Assembly: GCF_001983935.1 (NCBI RefSeq)
Contig: NZ_CP017641.1
Location: 1,426,001-1,490,000 of the forward strand
Origin: Fuerstiella marisgermanici
Lineage (GTDB): Bacteria; Planctomycetota; Planctomycetia; Planctomycetales; Planctomycetaceae
Length of the DNA stretch: 64,000 nt
Direction: 5' to 3'
Below are positions 36,436 to 45,317 of the stretch, one piece after another (the stretch's first letter is position 1; each line of letters opens with the position of its first letter). Position numbers and translations under genes: made by a program. The notes under the pieces were generated by a model. It was not told the origin of the DNA and searched no databases. It saw only the letters and a list, made by a program, of their open reading frames with translations.

Positions 36436-37623
36436 GTGCATTCCATCTGTCTGACAGTCATTGTTCCGCCGCGATCACAACGCAACCGTTTGCTACGAAC
36501 GTGGTTGGCGGTGCTGCTGGCGTGTGTGTCTGTCGCCAGTGCTGATGAGAAACCGATCCTGATGCGTTTGGAAACCGGCGAAGCGCCGTCTCCGACGTCC
36601 GTGGTGGGGCGGATTGTCGCTCGGAATGACGCCGGACAACTGTTGCTGGAAGAACCTTCCGGCCGATTGCATTCGCACACGATAAAACCGACCGATACGC
36701 TGACGGAGTTACAGCAGCCTTTCCAGCGTCTGACAGCCGACGAAATGGCGGCCCACCTGTTGAAGGAGACCGGGGCCGGATTCCGCATTCATCGTACGGA
36801 CAACTTTCTGATCTGTTCCGATGCATCTGATTTGTACACCGATTTCTGCAGTCGGCTGCTGCAGCGAGTGGCGACTGAGTACCAGGAATTCTTCGAAGGC
36901 AGCGAGGTTCGAGTACTGGACACACCTGCCGACTTGCCGGTCATTATTTTTCGCAACTCAGAAACGTTTCAGGCGTTCGCAAAGCAACAGCATCCAACGA
37001 CCGACTTTTCTGACGTGCCTGGCTATTATTCCGTACGAGACAACCAGATGCTGATCGCGGCGGTATCGGGAGATCGTGAGTTCCGAACAAATTCTCAGCT
37101 GCTGCGTGAACTGCGTAAGAATACTCGGCAAATCGAAACCATCGTTCACGAAGCGATCCACCAACTGGCGTTCAATACGGGACTGCAGATGCGTTACGCG
37201 GACAACCCGTTATGGTTGTCTGAGGGACTGGCCGTTTACTTCGAACACGCGGCAGGGCGCGGCACTGAATTGTGGATTCAGCCAGGCGGTGTCAATCGCA
37301 TTCATCTGCCCGGCTTTAAAGCGGCATCTGCAAGCGGTGGTTTGCGGCTTCCGCTCTCGCAACTGATCTCGTCCGATGCGGCATTCCAGTCGCCCGATCA
37401 ATTGGCGGACGCGTACGCGGAAAGCTGGGCGCTGGCGTACTATCTTGTGCGCAGCGATCGCAAGGCGTTCGATAAGTATCTTTCTGCGTTGCAGAATCGC
37501 AAACCGCTTGAAGCAGTTGACGCAACGACGCGGCTAAGGGAATTCGAAGCCGCGACAGGAGCATCACTTGCCGAAATTGAAGAGCGGCTGGTGAAGCACA
37601 TGAGCCGCGTTCGAGTTCGGTAG
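36436..37623 (+). CDS. DUF1570-like secreted zinc metalloprotease
   Basis: 395 residues with GTG start and signal peptide (LRTWLAVLLACVSVASAD). The zinc motif HEAIHQLAFNTG (H-E-x-x-H, residues ~236-240) is followed by LWLSEGLAVYFE, where the E is the third ligand as in gluzincin/peptidase MA-like families and planctomycete DUF1570 proteins. Upstream parts (DTPADLPVIIFRNSETFQAFAK, GYYSVRDNQM) match the DUF1570 layout. Substrate unknown; expected extracytoplasmic. It diverges from ispE across a 182-bp region likely to contain both promoters and converges on fabD. Confidence 0.82.
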   Translation: MHSICLTVIVPPRSQRNRLLRTWLAVLLACVSVASADEKPILMRLETGEAPSPTSVVGRIVARNDAGQLLLEEPSGRLHSHTIKPTDTLTELQQPFQRLTADEMAAHLLKETGAGFRIHRTDNFLICSDASDLYTDFCSRLLQRVATEYQEFFEGSEVRVLDTPADLPVIIFRNSETFQAFAKQQHPTTDFSDVPGYYSVRDNQMLIAAVSGDREFRTNSQLLRELRKNTRQIETIVHEAIHQLAFNTGLQMRYADNPLWLSEGLAVYFEHAAGRGTELWIQPGGVNRIHLPGFKAASASGGLRLPLSQLISSDAAFQSPDQLADAYAESWALAYYLVRSDRKAFDKYLSALQNRKPLEAVDATTRLREFEAATGASLAEIEERLVKHMSRVRVR

Positions 37624-37636
37624 GCTCGCCGGATTT

Positions 37637-38554
37637 CTAGCTCACTTCGGAATCGTTTACCGTTGTGATCGGCGTCTTGCGGGCGATTCGTTTCATCAGC
37701 CCTTTCAATACTTTGCCAGGGCCAACTTCGTAGAATTCTGTGCAGCCGTCATCCAGCATCTTGCGGATCGAATCCTCCCAACGAACCGGTTGCAAGACCT
37801 GTTGAATCAGCAGATTGCGAATCTCTTCCGGATCGGTATGCACTTCTGCATCTACGTTCGACACGACGGGAATTTGGGGTGACTTGATCACTGTGTCCCT
37901 CAGGACTTCCGCCAGTTGATCGTCCGCAGGCTTCATAATCGGCGTATGAAACGCGCCGGCAACGGCCAGCGGAATCGCTCGCCCGCCTTCTGCGTCCGCG
38001 ATCTCCGCCGCTCGTTCGCAGGCGTCCACGGTTCCGCTGATCACGATGTTGCCGGGACACAGGTAATTTGCAATCTGGATGGATCCGTGACCTGACGCGG
38101 CATCGCAGACTTCCTGCACCTTGTCGCGATCCATCAGAAGAATGCTGACCATACCGGACGGAGTAGCATCGGCCGCCGCCTGCATGGCCTGCCCTCGCCG
38201 CTGCACAACCTTAAGTCCATCTTCGAAGGACATCGCTCCGGCAAACACCAACGCTGTGTATTCGCCGAGACTTAATCCCGCCGCCATTTCGCAGCCGAGC
38301 ACCACGTCGGGGCGATCGGTTCGCAACTTTTCAAGAGCCGCAAGGCTGGCGACAAACAGAGCCGGTTGACTATGGATTGTGGAATCCAGTTGGTCGGCTG
38401 GCCCCTCAAAGCACAGCTTTGCCAGATCGTAGCCAAGAATCTCACCCGCCTCGTCGAAGCGTTTCCGAGCCTCCGGATATTGCTCGACCAGCTGTTTGCC
38501 CATACCAACATGTTGAGCTCCCTGACCGGGGAACAGAAGGGCGATTTTTGACAC
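37637..38554 (-). CDS. fabD: Malonyl-CoA:ACP transacylase
   Basis: 305 residues from GTG 38552-38554, which is preceded by AAAGGAG at 10 bp; the longer frame adds nine implausible residues. KIALLFPGQGAQHVGMG is the N-terminal motif, GLSLGEYTALVFAG carries the catalytic Ser in G-x-S-x-G, AGAFHTPIM the catalytic His, and VGPGKVLKGLMKR the C-terminal motif. It loads malonyl groups onto acyl carrier protein for fatty acid synthesis. It follows rpmF-plsX on the same strand but is separated from plsX by a membrane protein gene. Confidence 0.96.
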   Translation of the reverse strand: MSKIALLFPGQGAQHVGMGKQLVEQYPEARKRFDEAGEILGYDLAKLCFEGPADQLDSTIHSQPALFVASLAALEKLRTDRPDVVLGCEMAAGLSLGEYTALVFAGAMSFEDGLKVVQRRGQAMQAAADATPSGMVSILLMDRDKVQEVCDAASGHGSIQIANYLCPGNIVISGTVDACERAAEIADAEGGRAIPLAVAGAFHTPIMKPADDQLAEVLRDTVIKSPQIPVVSNVDAEVHTDPEEIRNLLIQQVLQPVRWEDSIRKMLDDGCTEFYEVGPGKVLKGLMKRIARKTPITTVNDSEVS

Positions 38555-38605
38555 GAATGATGCTCCTTTTGACCGCCACAATGGCCGTCGAATTAGTCCT
38601 GGCAG

Positions 38606-39124
38606 TTACGTAACTTCGCGCCCGCGCAATGACCGCAGCAGACGAATCGCGGGCCAATAGGCCGCAGCGAACAACAGAATGGAAAATGGAATCTCCAGCA
38701 GCAGCACAATACCGGAAGGACCCGTGCCGAGGAAACACGCGCCCCATCGATTCTGCACAAATTCTACTGGCTCTATAAATTGGTCATGCCATTTTGATTT
38801 GTAATGATTCACCGCATGGTCAACAGATTTGACAATACGAACTTTACGGTAGTCAAAGTGTGGATCAAATCGACGATGAAGGCGCAACCTGCCGTCATCC
38901 TGGCGGATCAAAAACGCTCCAAAACGGTGTGCGGCGTAATCGAGATCAAAAGTTGAATACTCGATGTCGATGAATCCGTGCTTTATCGCGACACCCGTGA
39001 CGGCAGATTCGGAAGTCGTCGTCAGATGAAACGTTGTAAAGCAACTGACAATCCACAGGACCGCAATCGATATTGCGACAAGGCATGTGGACACGAACAG
39101 CCATTGTTTGACGGCGAGCCACAT
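38606..39124 (-). CDS. Two-helix membrane protein inserted between plsX and fabD
   Basis: 172 residues of unknown function. Helices are predicted at residues ~8-30 (LFVSTCLVAISIAVLWIVSCF) and ~138-158 (GIVLLLEIPFSILLFAAAYW), with a mostly beta-like loop containing HRRFDPHFDYRKVRIV between them. Architecture (two helices flanking a loop, short basic end) resembles the paralogues at 1.5-2.8 kb, but there is no shared sequence motif. It sits in the middle of a conserved lipid-synthesis cluster, 40 bp after plsX. Confidence 0.65.
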   Translation of the reverse strand: MWLAVKQWLFVSTCLVAISIAVLWIVSCFTTFHLTTTSESAVTGVAIKHGFIDIEYSTFDLDYAAHRFGAFLIRQDDGRLRLHRRFDPHFDYRKVRIVKSVDHAVNHYKSKWHDQFIEPVEFVQNRWGACFLGTGPSGIVLLLEIPFSILLFAAAYWPAIRLLRSLRGREVT

Positions 39125-39164
39125 GGCCAGGCATCCAATTCAGGATTGCCGCTGTTGTGGATGT

Positions 39165-40175
39165 TTACTCAGCAGCAATCGCGGCTGTTGCTAGGTGGTC
39201 AACAATTTGCGAATTGATGTGATGAGCTTTTAGCTCAAACGCCATCTTCAAAGCATTACGCACAGAATGCGAATCGCTGGAGCCGTGGCAGATGATGCAA
39301 CTCCCGTCGATGCCCAGCAATGGTGCTCCGCCGGACTCCTGGTAGCGGTACTTTTGAGTCAGTTCATGCAGAACCTGACCAGCTTTGTCGCGCTCTACGT
39401 CCAGTGCTCCCATGATTGCGCCGCCGACGGTCTTCATCATGAATTCCGCCATGCCTTCGCTCACCTTCAGCACGACGTTACCGACGAAACCTTCGCAAAT
39501 CAGAACGTCTGCGTCGCCTTGATACAGGCCGCGACCTTCGACGTTGCCGACATACGAATCTTTCAGCGGCGAATTGGAAAGGTGCGTGTGAGTGTCGCGG
39601 TAGAGTTCGTTACCCTTGCCTTCTTCACTGCCAATATTCATCAGGCCGATGCGAGGCGATTCGATGCCGAGAATTTCGCGAGCGTAGATGCTGCCCATCA
39701 CGGCATACTGAAACAGATGCCGTGGCTGAGCGGCCGGGTTCGCCCCGACGTCAATCAGAACGCTTTTGCCCTTTAGGTTGGGCAGTGTGACAGCAATTCC
39801 GGGACGTTTGACGCCCTTTAAGAACAGTCGAGTCCTCAAGCCCGCCGCGACGACGGCTCCGGTGTTGCCCGCACTGACAACGGCATCAGCTTCGCGAGCG
39901 GCCATCATTTGCCAACAGCGCGCAATGGAGCAATTCGGCTTAGCTCGCAGAGCCACCGTGGGTTTTTCGTGCATGCCAACCACGCCGTCAGCGGCTGCGA
40001 CGGTAATTCGGCCGTCGCCACCACCAGCTTCTGCCAGCTTTGATTCCAGCAGTTCCTGATCGCCGACCAGGGTGACGTGCAGTTCTTCCGACTGAGCAAT
40101 CGCTTCAATGGCCCCCTGAACATTGGGGTCCGGGGCGTGGTCGCCCCCCATCGCGTCGAGGGCGATTCGAAACAC
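39165..40175 (-). CDS. plsX: Phosphate acyltransferase
   Basis: 336 residues starting GTG 40173-40175, 2 bp after the rpmF stop. The N-terminus FRIALDAMGGDHAPD is diagnostic for PlsX; NTGAVVAAGLRTRL, LIDVGANP, NIGSEEGKGN and CEGFVGNVVLKVSEG are the other conserved blocks. It converts acyl-ACP to acyl-phosphate, the first step of glycerophospholipid synthesis, at the membrane surface. rpmF-plsX is the usual bacterial order. Confidence 0.97.
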   Translation of the reverse strand: MFRIALDAMGGDHAPDPNVQGAIEAIAQSEELHVTLVGDQELLESKLAEAGGGDGRITVAAADGVVGMHEKPTVALRAKPNCSIARCWQMMAAREADAVVSAGNTGAVVAAGLRTRLFLKGVKRPGIAVTLPNLKGKSVLIDVGANPAAQPRHLFQYAVMGSIYAREILGIESPRIGLMNIGSEEGKGNELYRDTHTHLSNSPLKDSYVGNVEGRGLYQGDADVLICEGFVGNVVLKVSEGMAEFMMKTVGGAIMGALDVERDKAGQVLHELTQKYRYQESGGAPLLGIDGSCIICHGSSDSHSVRNALKMAFELKAHHINSQIVDHLATAAIAAE

Positions 40176-40177
40176 GA

Positions 40178-40357
40178 TTAGTCCTCGTCAATAGTCATGG
40201 TGCGGCCCTGATAATAGCCGCATGTGGGGCACACTACGTGAGTCGGCAGCGACGTTCCGCATTGTGAGCACTTGGCCAGTTGCATCGGCTTCACAGCGTT
40301 ATGGCTGCGGCGCTTGCGAGATCTGGTCTTGGATTGTCGTCTTTTTGGGACTGCCAT
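40178..40357 (-). CDS. rpmF: 50S ribosomal protein bL32
   Basis: 59 residues starting MAVPKRRQSKTRSRKRRSHN, the unmistakable L32 N-terminus, followed by a zinc ribbon C-S-Q-C ... C-P-T-C-G-Y-Y. ATG is at 40355-40357 and stop TAA at 40178-40180. It is a structural protein of the large ribosomal subunit. Its stop is 2 bp from the plsX GTG, so the two are co-transcribed. The DUF177/yceD gene that often precedes rpmF is absent here. Confidence 0.97.
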   Translation of the reverse strand: MAVPKRRQSKTRSRKRRSHNAVKPMQLAKCSQCGTSLPTHVVCPTCGYYQGRTMTIDED

Positions 40358-40715
40358 TTTCGTGAGGTCCGAGTCGTACGTGCTAGCTGGCTGATGCCCA
40401 GGGACGCAAACCCTGAACCATCAGCGACTTGTGGTCGAATGAGGCGGAATAGTGGCAATTCCGCCGCAGACTGTCAAGGATTCCTCGCCACGTTCCCGAT
40501 CAGTGACGGAAAACAGTCCTGTCCGGTTGTGAAATCCAGCGAAATCCGCAAAGCTCCGGCACCAGCGGGCACTTTAGGACAGGTTGTGTGCCGTGGAACT
40601 CCCCGGAAATCCCAAGGCCAGCATTATATGCAGGATTTCCGGCGACTCTCGCGACGCCGTGCCGGTCGCCACATCATCATTGTGGATGCTGTAAACGAAT
40701 TAAGGATAACGCTTT
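40358..40715. other. Divergent intergenic region between rpmF and HerA-like ATPase gene
   Basis: 358 bp with no recognisable gene. It should carry the promoters of rpmF (minus) and the ATPase (plus). AAGGATAAC 5 bp before the ATG 40716 is the ATPase ribosome site. No tRNA or riboswitch was recognised. Confidence 0.5.
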
Positions 40716-43142
40716 ATGTCGGTAGTTGAAAAGTTGGGGCAGTTCTACCTGGGCCGAGTTCACGATCTGGCTTCGGGAGTCACATCAGCTGAGGAAGTCC
40801 ATTACGACGCCAAAGATTTGACAACTCACGCCGTTTGCGTAGGTATGACAGGCAGCGGCAAGACCGGACTTTGCCTCTCGCTGCTGGAAGAAGCGGCGAT
40901 TGACGGTATTCCCGCGATCTGCATCGACCCCAAAGGCGACCTTGGCAACTTAATGCTGGCCTTTCCGGGGCTCACAGCCGAAGAATTCAAGCCGTGGGTC
41001 GATCCGGCGGAGGCGACTCGATCGGGCATGACCGTCGAGGAATACGCCAAAAAGACGGCCGACATGTGGCGAAAGGGGATCGCCGAATGGGGCCAGGGCC
41101 CGGAACGCATTCAGAAGTTCCGCGATTCTGCGGAAGTCGCAATCTACACACCGGCGAGCACAGCCGGACGTCCGTTGACGGTGTTGCGGTCGTTTGTGGC
41201 TCCCAGCCCGGAAATCCAAAACGACGGCGAAGCTCTGCGCGAACGCATTATGGCGGCTGTGTCCGGACTACTGGCATTGATGCAGATCGACGCCGATCCG
41301 ATCAGCAGCCGTGAACACATCCTGTTGTCTACCATCCTGGAAAAGTCGTGGCGCGAAGGCCGGGACGTGGACATGGGGACTCTGATCCGGTCCATTCAGG
41401 CACCGCCGTTTGATAAGGTCGGATTTCTGGACCTGGAATCCTTCTTTCCGGCCGACGACCGCTTCAAGCTGGCGATGTCGTTGAACAACCTGCTGGCTTC
41501 ACCCAGTTTTGCGGCCTGGCTGGAAGGCGACGCTTTAGACGTCAATAAACTGTTCTACACGCCGGAAGGAAAGCCGCGGCTGGCGATTGTTTCGATCGCT
41601 CACTTGTCAGACGAAGAGCGTATGTTTTTCGTGACAATCCTGTTAAACGAAGTGTTGGCGTGGATGCGAGCTCAGCCGGGCACGTCCAGCCTGCGAGCAC
41701 TTCTTTATATGGACGAAGTATTCGGCTACTTTCCTCCGGTCGCCAATCCGCCATCAAAGCAGCCCATGTTGACGTTGCTGAAGCAGGCGCGAGCCTACGG
41801 GCTTGGCTGCGTACTGGCGACTCAGAACCCGGTCGACCTCGACTACAAGGGCCTGTCCAACACCGGCACATGGTTTCTCGGTCGGCTTCAAACCGAACGT
41901 GACAAAATGCGAGTTCTGGAAGGTCTTGAAGGAGCCGCCGCGTCGGCCGGTTCGACCTTCGACAAGCAGAAGATGGAACAGACTCTGGCGGGCCTGGGCA
42001 GTCGCGTCTTTCTGATGAATAACGTCCACGAAGATCAGCCGGTCGTCTTCAAAACTCGCTGGGCGCTTTCGTACCTGCGGGGGCCGATATCGCGTTCGCA
42101 GATCGAAACGCTGATGGAACCGCTCAAACAGGCGTCGCCGCAATCTGGTTCCGGGGCCACATTCGGTTTGAAGGCGGAAAAGGAAGACTCCAACGAAGCG
42201 GCTCGCCCCGTGTTGCCGCCGGAAATCGAAGAATACTTCTTTCCTGTTCGACGCGCAGACGATGGACTGTTTTATCGCCCCGCACTACTCGGCAAGGCAC
42301 GCGTTCACTTTGTTTCGACCAAGCAGGACGTCGATCGCTGGGACGAGGTCACTCTGCTGCAAGTCACCGGCGACGACGTGCCGCCGGATCTGTGGCACGA
42401 AGCCGACGAATGGGACGAAGACGATTTCCCTCAACTGGAAAACGAACCAGAAGCCGATGCTGGTTTCCGCAACCTTGCTGCAGATCTGACTCAGAAGAAG
42501 TCCTATTCGAAGTGGGAATCCTCGCTGAAGGATTTTCTGTACCGCAATCGTCGGCTTCCCATCTGGACGTGTCCGGCTTTAGACGCGACGTCGCACGACA
42601 CGGAATCAGAATCCGATTTCCGAATTCGTTTGCGGCACGCGGCGCGCGAAGAACGTGACCTGCAGGTTGAAAAACTGCGTTCAAAATACGCTTCAAAAAT
42701 TCGCACGCTGGAGGACCAGATTCGGCGGGCGGAGCAGAAGATCGAGCGGGAAAAATCGCAGAAGTCTCAGAAGACGGTGTCCGCCGGATTGTCGGTGCTC
42801 ACCAGCATCGCGGGCGCGATTTTCGGCCGCAAGGTGCGCAGCGTGACCAACGTGTCGCGGGCAGGCACCGCCATTCGGTCGGCCAGTTCCATTCGGAAAG
42901 AGGCCGAAGATGTGCGACACGCTGAGGAAGCGTTGAGCGTGCTGCTGGAGCGGCACCGAGATCTCAACGCGGAGATCGAAGACGAAGTGCATATGATCCA
43001 GGACAAGTTCGACCCGGACTTGATGGAGTTGTCGCAGGACGAAGTGAAGCCGCGCAAGTCGGATGTCAACGTCGAACAGGTCGTCCTGGTTTGGTTGCCG
43101 TATTCGGTCGACAGTACCGGTGTGGCTGAACGAGCGTTTTGA
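40716..43142 (+). CDS. HerA/VirB4-like ATPase (DUF87-type) with C-terminal coiled coil
   Basis: 808 residues. Walker A is GMTGSGKTGLCL (residues ~43-54), ICIDPKGDLGNLMLAFPGL is the HerA-family loop after it, Walker B is LYMDEVFGYFPP (~330) and the sensor segment is LATQNPVDLDYKGLSNTGTW. This is the FtsK/HerA clade of DNA- or protein-pumping ATPases. Residues ~645-760 form a long coiled coil interrupted by a short hydrophobic/Gly segment (GLSVLTSIAGAIFG). A large C-terminal tail with VNVEQVVLVWLPYSV ends it. Role unknown: DNA processing or secretion-like translocation are both possible. Confidence 0.85.
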   Translation: MSVVEKLGQFYLGRVHDLASGVTSAEEVHYDAKDLTTHAVCVGMTGSGKTGLCLSLLEEAAIDGIPAICIDPKGDLGNLMLAFPGLTAEEFKPWVDPAEATRSGMTVEEYAKKTADMWRKGIAEWGQGPERIQKFRDSAEVAIYTPASTAGRPLTVLRSFVAPSPEIQNDGEALRERIMAAVSGLLALMQIDADPISSREHILLSTILEKSWREGRDVDMGTLIRSIQAPPFDKVGFLDLESFFPADDRFKLAMSLNNLLASPSFAAWLEGDALDVNKLFYTPEGKPRLAIVSIAHLSDEERMFFVTILLNEVLAWMRAQPGTSSLRALLYMDEVFGYFPPVANPPSKQPMLTLLKQARAYGLGCVLATQNPVDLDYKGLSNTGTWFLGRLQTERDKMRVLEGLEGAAASAGSTFDKQKMEQTLAGLGSRVFLMNNVHEDQPVVFKTRWALSYLRGPISRSQIETLMEPLKQASPQSGSGATFGLKAEKEDSNEAARPVLPPEIEEYFFPVRRADDGLFYRPALLGKARVHFVSTKQDVDRWDEVTLLQVTGDDVPPDLWHEADEWDEDDFPQLENEPEADAGFRNLAADLTQKKSYSKWESSLKDFLYRNRRLPIWTCPALDATSHDTESESDFRIRLRHAAREERDLQVEKLRSKYASKIRTLEDQIRRAEQKIEREKSQKSQKTVSAGLSVLTSIAGAIFGRKVRSVTNVSRAGTAIRSASSIRKEAEDVRHAEEALSVLLERHRDLNAEIEDEVHMIQDKFDPDLMELSQDEVKPRKSDVNVEQVVLVWLPYSVDSTGVAERAF

Positions 43143-43177
43143 GGGCGCTACCGCGACGGGCGCGGACTCAAGGCGAG

Positions 43178-43198
43178 CCGAGGACGTGAGTCCTCCGG
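43178..43198. repeat. Small palindromic hairpin between convergent genes
   Basis: CCGAGGAC-GTGA-GTCCTCCGG forms an 8-bp stem between the convergent ATPase and TerB-like genes. There is no T run, so it is more likely a repeat or a bidirectional transcript end than an intrinsic terminator. Confidence 0.45.
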
Positions 43199-43278
43199 TT
43201 CGTCACACGGAACTCCAAACAAACCAGGCACTTACGCACCCGGCTCGCCCACAAAATTCCTTAAGTCTACGTGTCTCA

Positions 43279-43989
43279 CTAACCATTCAGCAGCGGCGCT
43301 CCAAACCGGCGATGGATCTGATTGCATTCGTCCGGCGTCATGCGAAAGCCGTGAGCCAACTCTTTCAGGTAGCGAGCTTCCGCATTGTTGTCCAGTTCAA
43401 TGGTCATCAGCGAAATCGCGTACACCTGCTGTTCCATTCCCAGTGGTACCGACCACACAAATTCGCGCACGTCCAGTGGCTTTGCGAATTCGCGGCGCAG
43501 GAACTGAACTTCGTCCTGAGACAAATCGCCCAGCTCTTTGATGATCGCGTCCTGTTCGGCCTGATCGATTTGCCCATCTGCCTTCGCGGCGTTGGCCATG
43601 GCGACGATCAATACTTCGGCGTTTTGATTAAACGGATCAGGGTTGCCTTCGTACTCAGCAGTAAAGTCTGTTTGTCGTCGTTGAATTTCCGGTTCCGCTT
43701 CCGGAAACGGTTCTCGCGACGGCGCATTCTGCCGCCGGTTTGTGGAATGTTTGTTATGAGCGTGCCGCAACAGATCTTCCAGGCTGTCGAATTCCTGGTG
43801 ACCGCGAGACGGCTTAATCGTGGGGCTGCCAGCCGGACGCTGCGGAATGGATTCGCGGCCCGAAGGTTGCGCCGCGCCGCCGCGTTTTCCTTTTAGGATG
43901 CTCTTCAAAATTGCCCCGCCCAGGCCACCGCCGCTGCTGCCGCCGGATTTTCGCCCCAGCATTCCGCCCAGGATATCGATTGCGTTCAC
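43279..43989 (-). CDS. TerB-like/DUF533 protein
   Basis: 236 residues. A Gly-rich N-terminus (LGGMLGRKSGGSSGGGLGGAILKSILKG) is typical of DUF533 (YebE-like) proteins and is followed by a disordered middle and a helical TerB-like domain from residue ~125: VAMANAAKADGQIDQAEQDAI has the D-G-x-I-D-x-x-E calcium-binding-like motif, then QQVYAISLMTIELDN. Family members are inner-membrane-associated stress or tellurite-resistance relatives of unclear function. It converges with the HerA-like ATPase, with a hairpin between. Confidence 0.8.
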   Translation of the reverse strand: MNAIDILGGMLGRKSGGSSGGGLGGAILKSILKGKRGGAAQPSGRESIPQRPAGSPTIKPSRGHQEFDSLEDLLRHAHNKHSTNRRQNAPSREPFPEAEPEIQRRQTDFTAEYEGNPDPFNQNAEVLIVAMANAAKADGQIDQAEQDAIIKELGDLSQDEVQFLRREFAKPLDVREFVWSVPLGMEQQVYAISLMTIELDNNAEARYLKELAHGFRMTPDECNQIHRRFGAPLLNG

Positions 43990-44116
43990 TTGTTCGTTCC
44001 TTATTGATGATTCGTGGCCGCTGACGCAAATCTATCAGAATCGGTCTGGTGTGAAAGTCAGATCGCAGAGGCTACCATGAAGCCTTTCTGTAACTTTAAC
44101 TCTGGAAGCCGCTGCC

Positions 44117-45121
44117 ATGAACGACCGCCACGCCTCGTCCACATCCGTTGACCGCCGCCAAATGCTGGCGTACGCCGCGTTTGGTTCCGGCGCGATAGCG
44201 GCTGCTGGCTCATCGCTTTCTGCGGCTGCAGAACCGTCGCCAACTCAGGCACCGAAGTACGACATGAAGAAGTCGATCAACCTGTGGGCGTTTCCGTATC
44301 CAGACAAAATGTCGCTGAAACAGTGTCTGCAACTGGCCAAAGACGCGGGCTTCGATGGCATCGAATTGAATTACGACCTGGACAGCGATCTGTCGCCGAA
44401 GTCCGGCACGAAGGAATTCACCGCGATTCGAAAAATGGCCGAAGACATCGGCATCGAAATCAGCGGACTGTGCTCGTTTTTGTTCTGGCCATACCCACTC
44501 ACCAGTAACGATCCTGCCGAGCGAGCCCGCGGCATGGAACTCGCGGGGCTGATGACTCAGGCCGCGCACGACCTTGGCACAGAAAACTTGCTTGTGGTGC
44601 CAGGAGCCGTCCACATGCCATGGCGCGAAGATCACGATCCCACGCCGAACGACGTGTGCGACAAACGAGCTCGCGCGGCCATTGCAAAGCTGCTGCCGAA
44701 GGCCGAGCAACTGAACGTCCACTTAAATATGGAGAACATCTTCTTCAATGGCTACTTGCTTTCGCCGTTTGAGATGATCAACTTCGTGGACAGCTTCGAC
44801 AGCGAACACGTGCAGGTTCATTTCGACACCGGCAACATTATGGAATACCAGTTCCCGGAACACTGGATTTCGATGCTCGGCAAACGCATCAAGAACGTTC
44901 ACTTGAAAGAATATTCGAAAAAGGGAACCGATCATTCGCTGGAAGCATTTCGTCCGCTGCTGGACGGCACCACGAACTGGCCGGCCGTTTTGGAAGCGTT
45001 CGACAAAACCGGCTACAACGGGTTCCTGACGTTTGAATACTTTCATCCGTGGCAGCACTTTCCTGAAGCGTTGATCTACCAGACCTCCGATTCGCTCGAC
45101 CGCATGCTTGGTCGCGTGTGA
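44117..45121 (+). CDS. Tat-exported sugar phosphate isomerase/epimerase-like TIM-barrel protein
   Basis: 334 residues. The N-terminus VDRRQMLAYAAFGSGAIAAAGS carries a twin-arginine signal (R-R-Q-M-L). The mature part has the AP-endonuclease-2/xylose isomerase-like barrel: QLAKDAGFDGIELNYDL, VPGAVHMPWREDHD, LNMENIFFNGYLLSP, VQVHFDTGN and VHLKEYSKK supply metal-binding Glu, His and Asp. Related planctomycete proteins are annotated as sugar phosphate isomerase/epimerase but substrates are unknown. It is convergent with the multiheme cytochrome gene, with a hairpin at 45260 between them. Confidence 0.88.
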   Translation: MNDRHASSTSVDRRQMLAYAAFGSGAIAAAGSSLSAAAEPSPTQAPKYDMKKSINLWAFPYPDKMSLKQCLQLAKDAGFDGIELNYDLDSDLSPKSGTKEFTAIRKMAEDIGIEISGLCSFLFWPYPLTSNDPAERARGMELAGLMTQAAHDLGTENLLVVPGAVHMPWREDHDPTPNDVCDKRARAAIAKLLPKAEQLNVHLNMENIFFNGYLLSPFEMINFVDSFDSEHVQVHFDTGNIMEYQFPEHWISMLGKRIKNVHLKEYSKKGTDHSLEAFRPLLDGTTNWPAVLEAFDKTGYNGFLTFEYFHPWQHFPEALIYQTSDSLDRMLGRV

Positions 45122-45259
45122 TGGCGGAAACGGTGCGATCAAGCCTGATAGGCGTGCCGGGGGCACACGGAGCAGCGATTCTTTGTAAGGTAAGTCGGCA
45201 GAGGTTGTTGGCTTACCCTTGTGCGGCGCCCCCTCCCGGACTTTGCTTCGCTCGTCCGA

Positions 45260-45286
45260 CCTCCCCTAAGCTTCGCTTGGGGGAGG
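45260..45286. terminator. Hairpin between convergent genes (terminator-like palindrome)
   Basis: CCTCCCCTAAGC-TTC-GCTTGGGGGAGG is a 12-bp stem with one mismatch. It lies 139 bp after the isomerase gene and 32 bp before the stop end of the cytochrome gene. Lack of a U tract on either strand leaves open whether it is a terminator or a dispersed repeat. Confidence 0.5.
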
Positions 45287-45317
45287 TGAGAGAAAGCAGA
45301 GCATGAGCGGTCCGACG

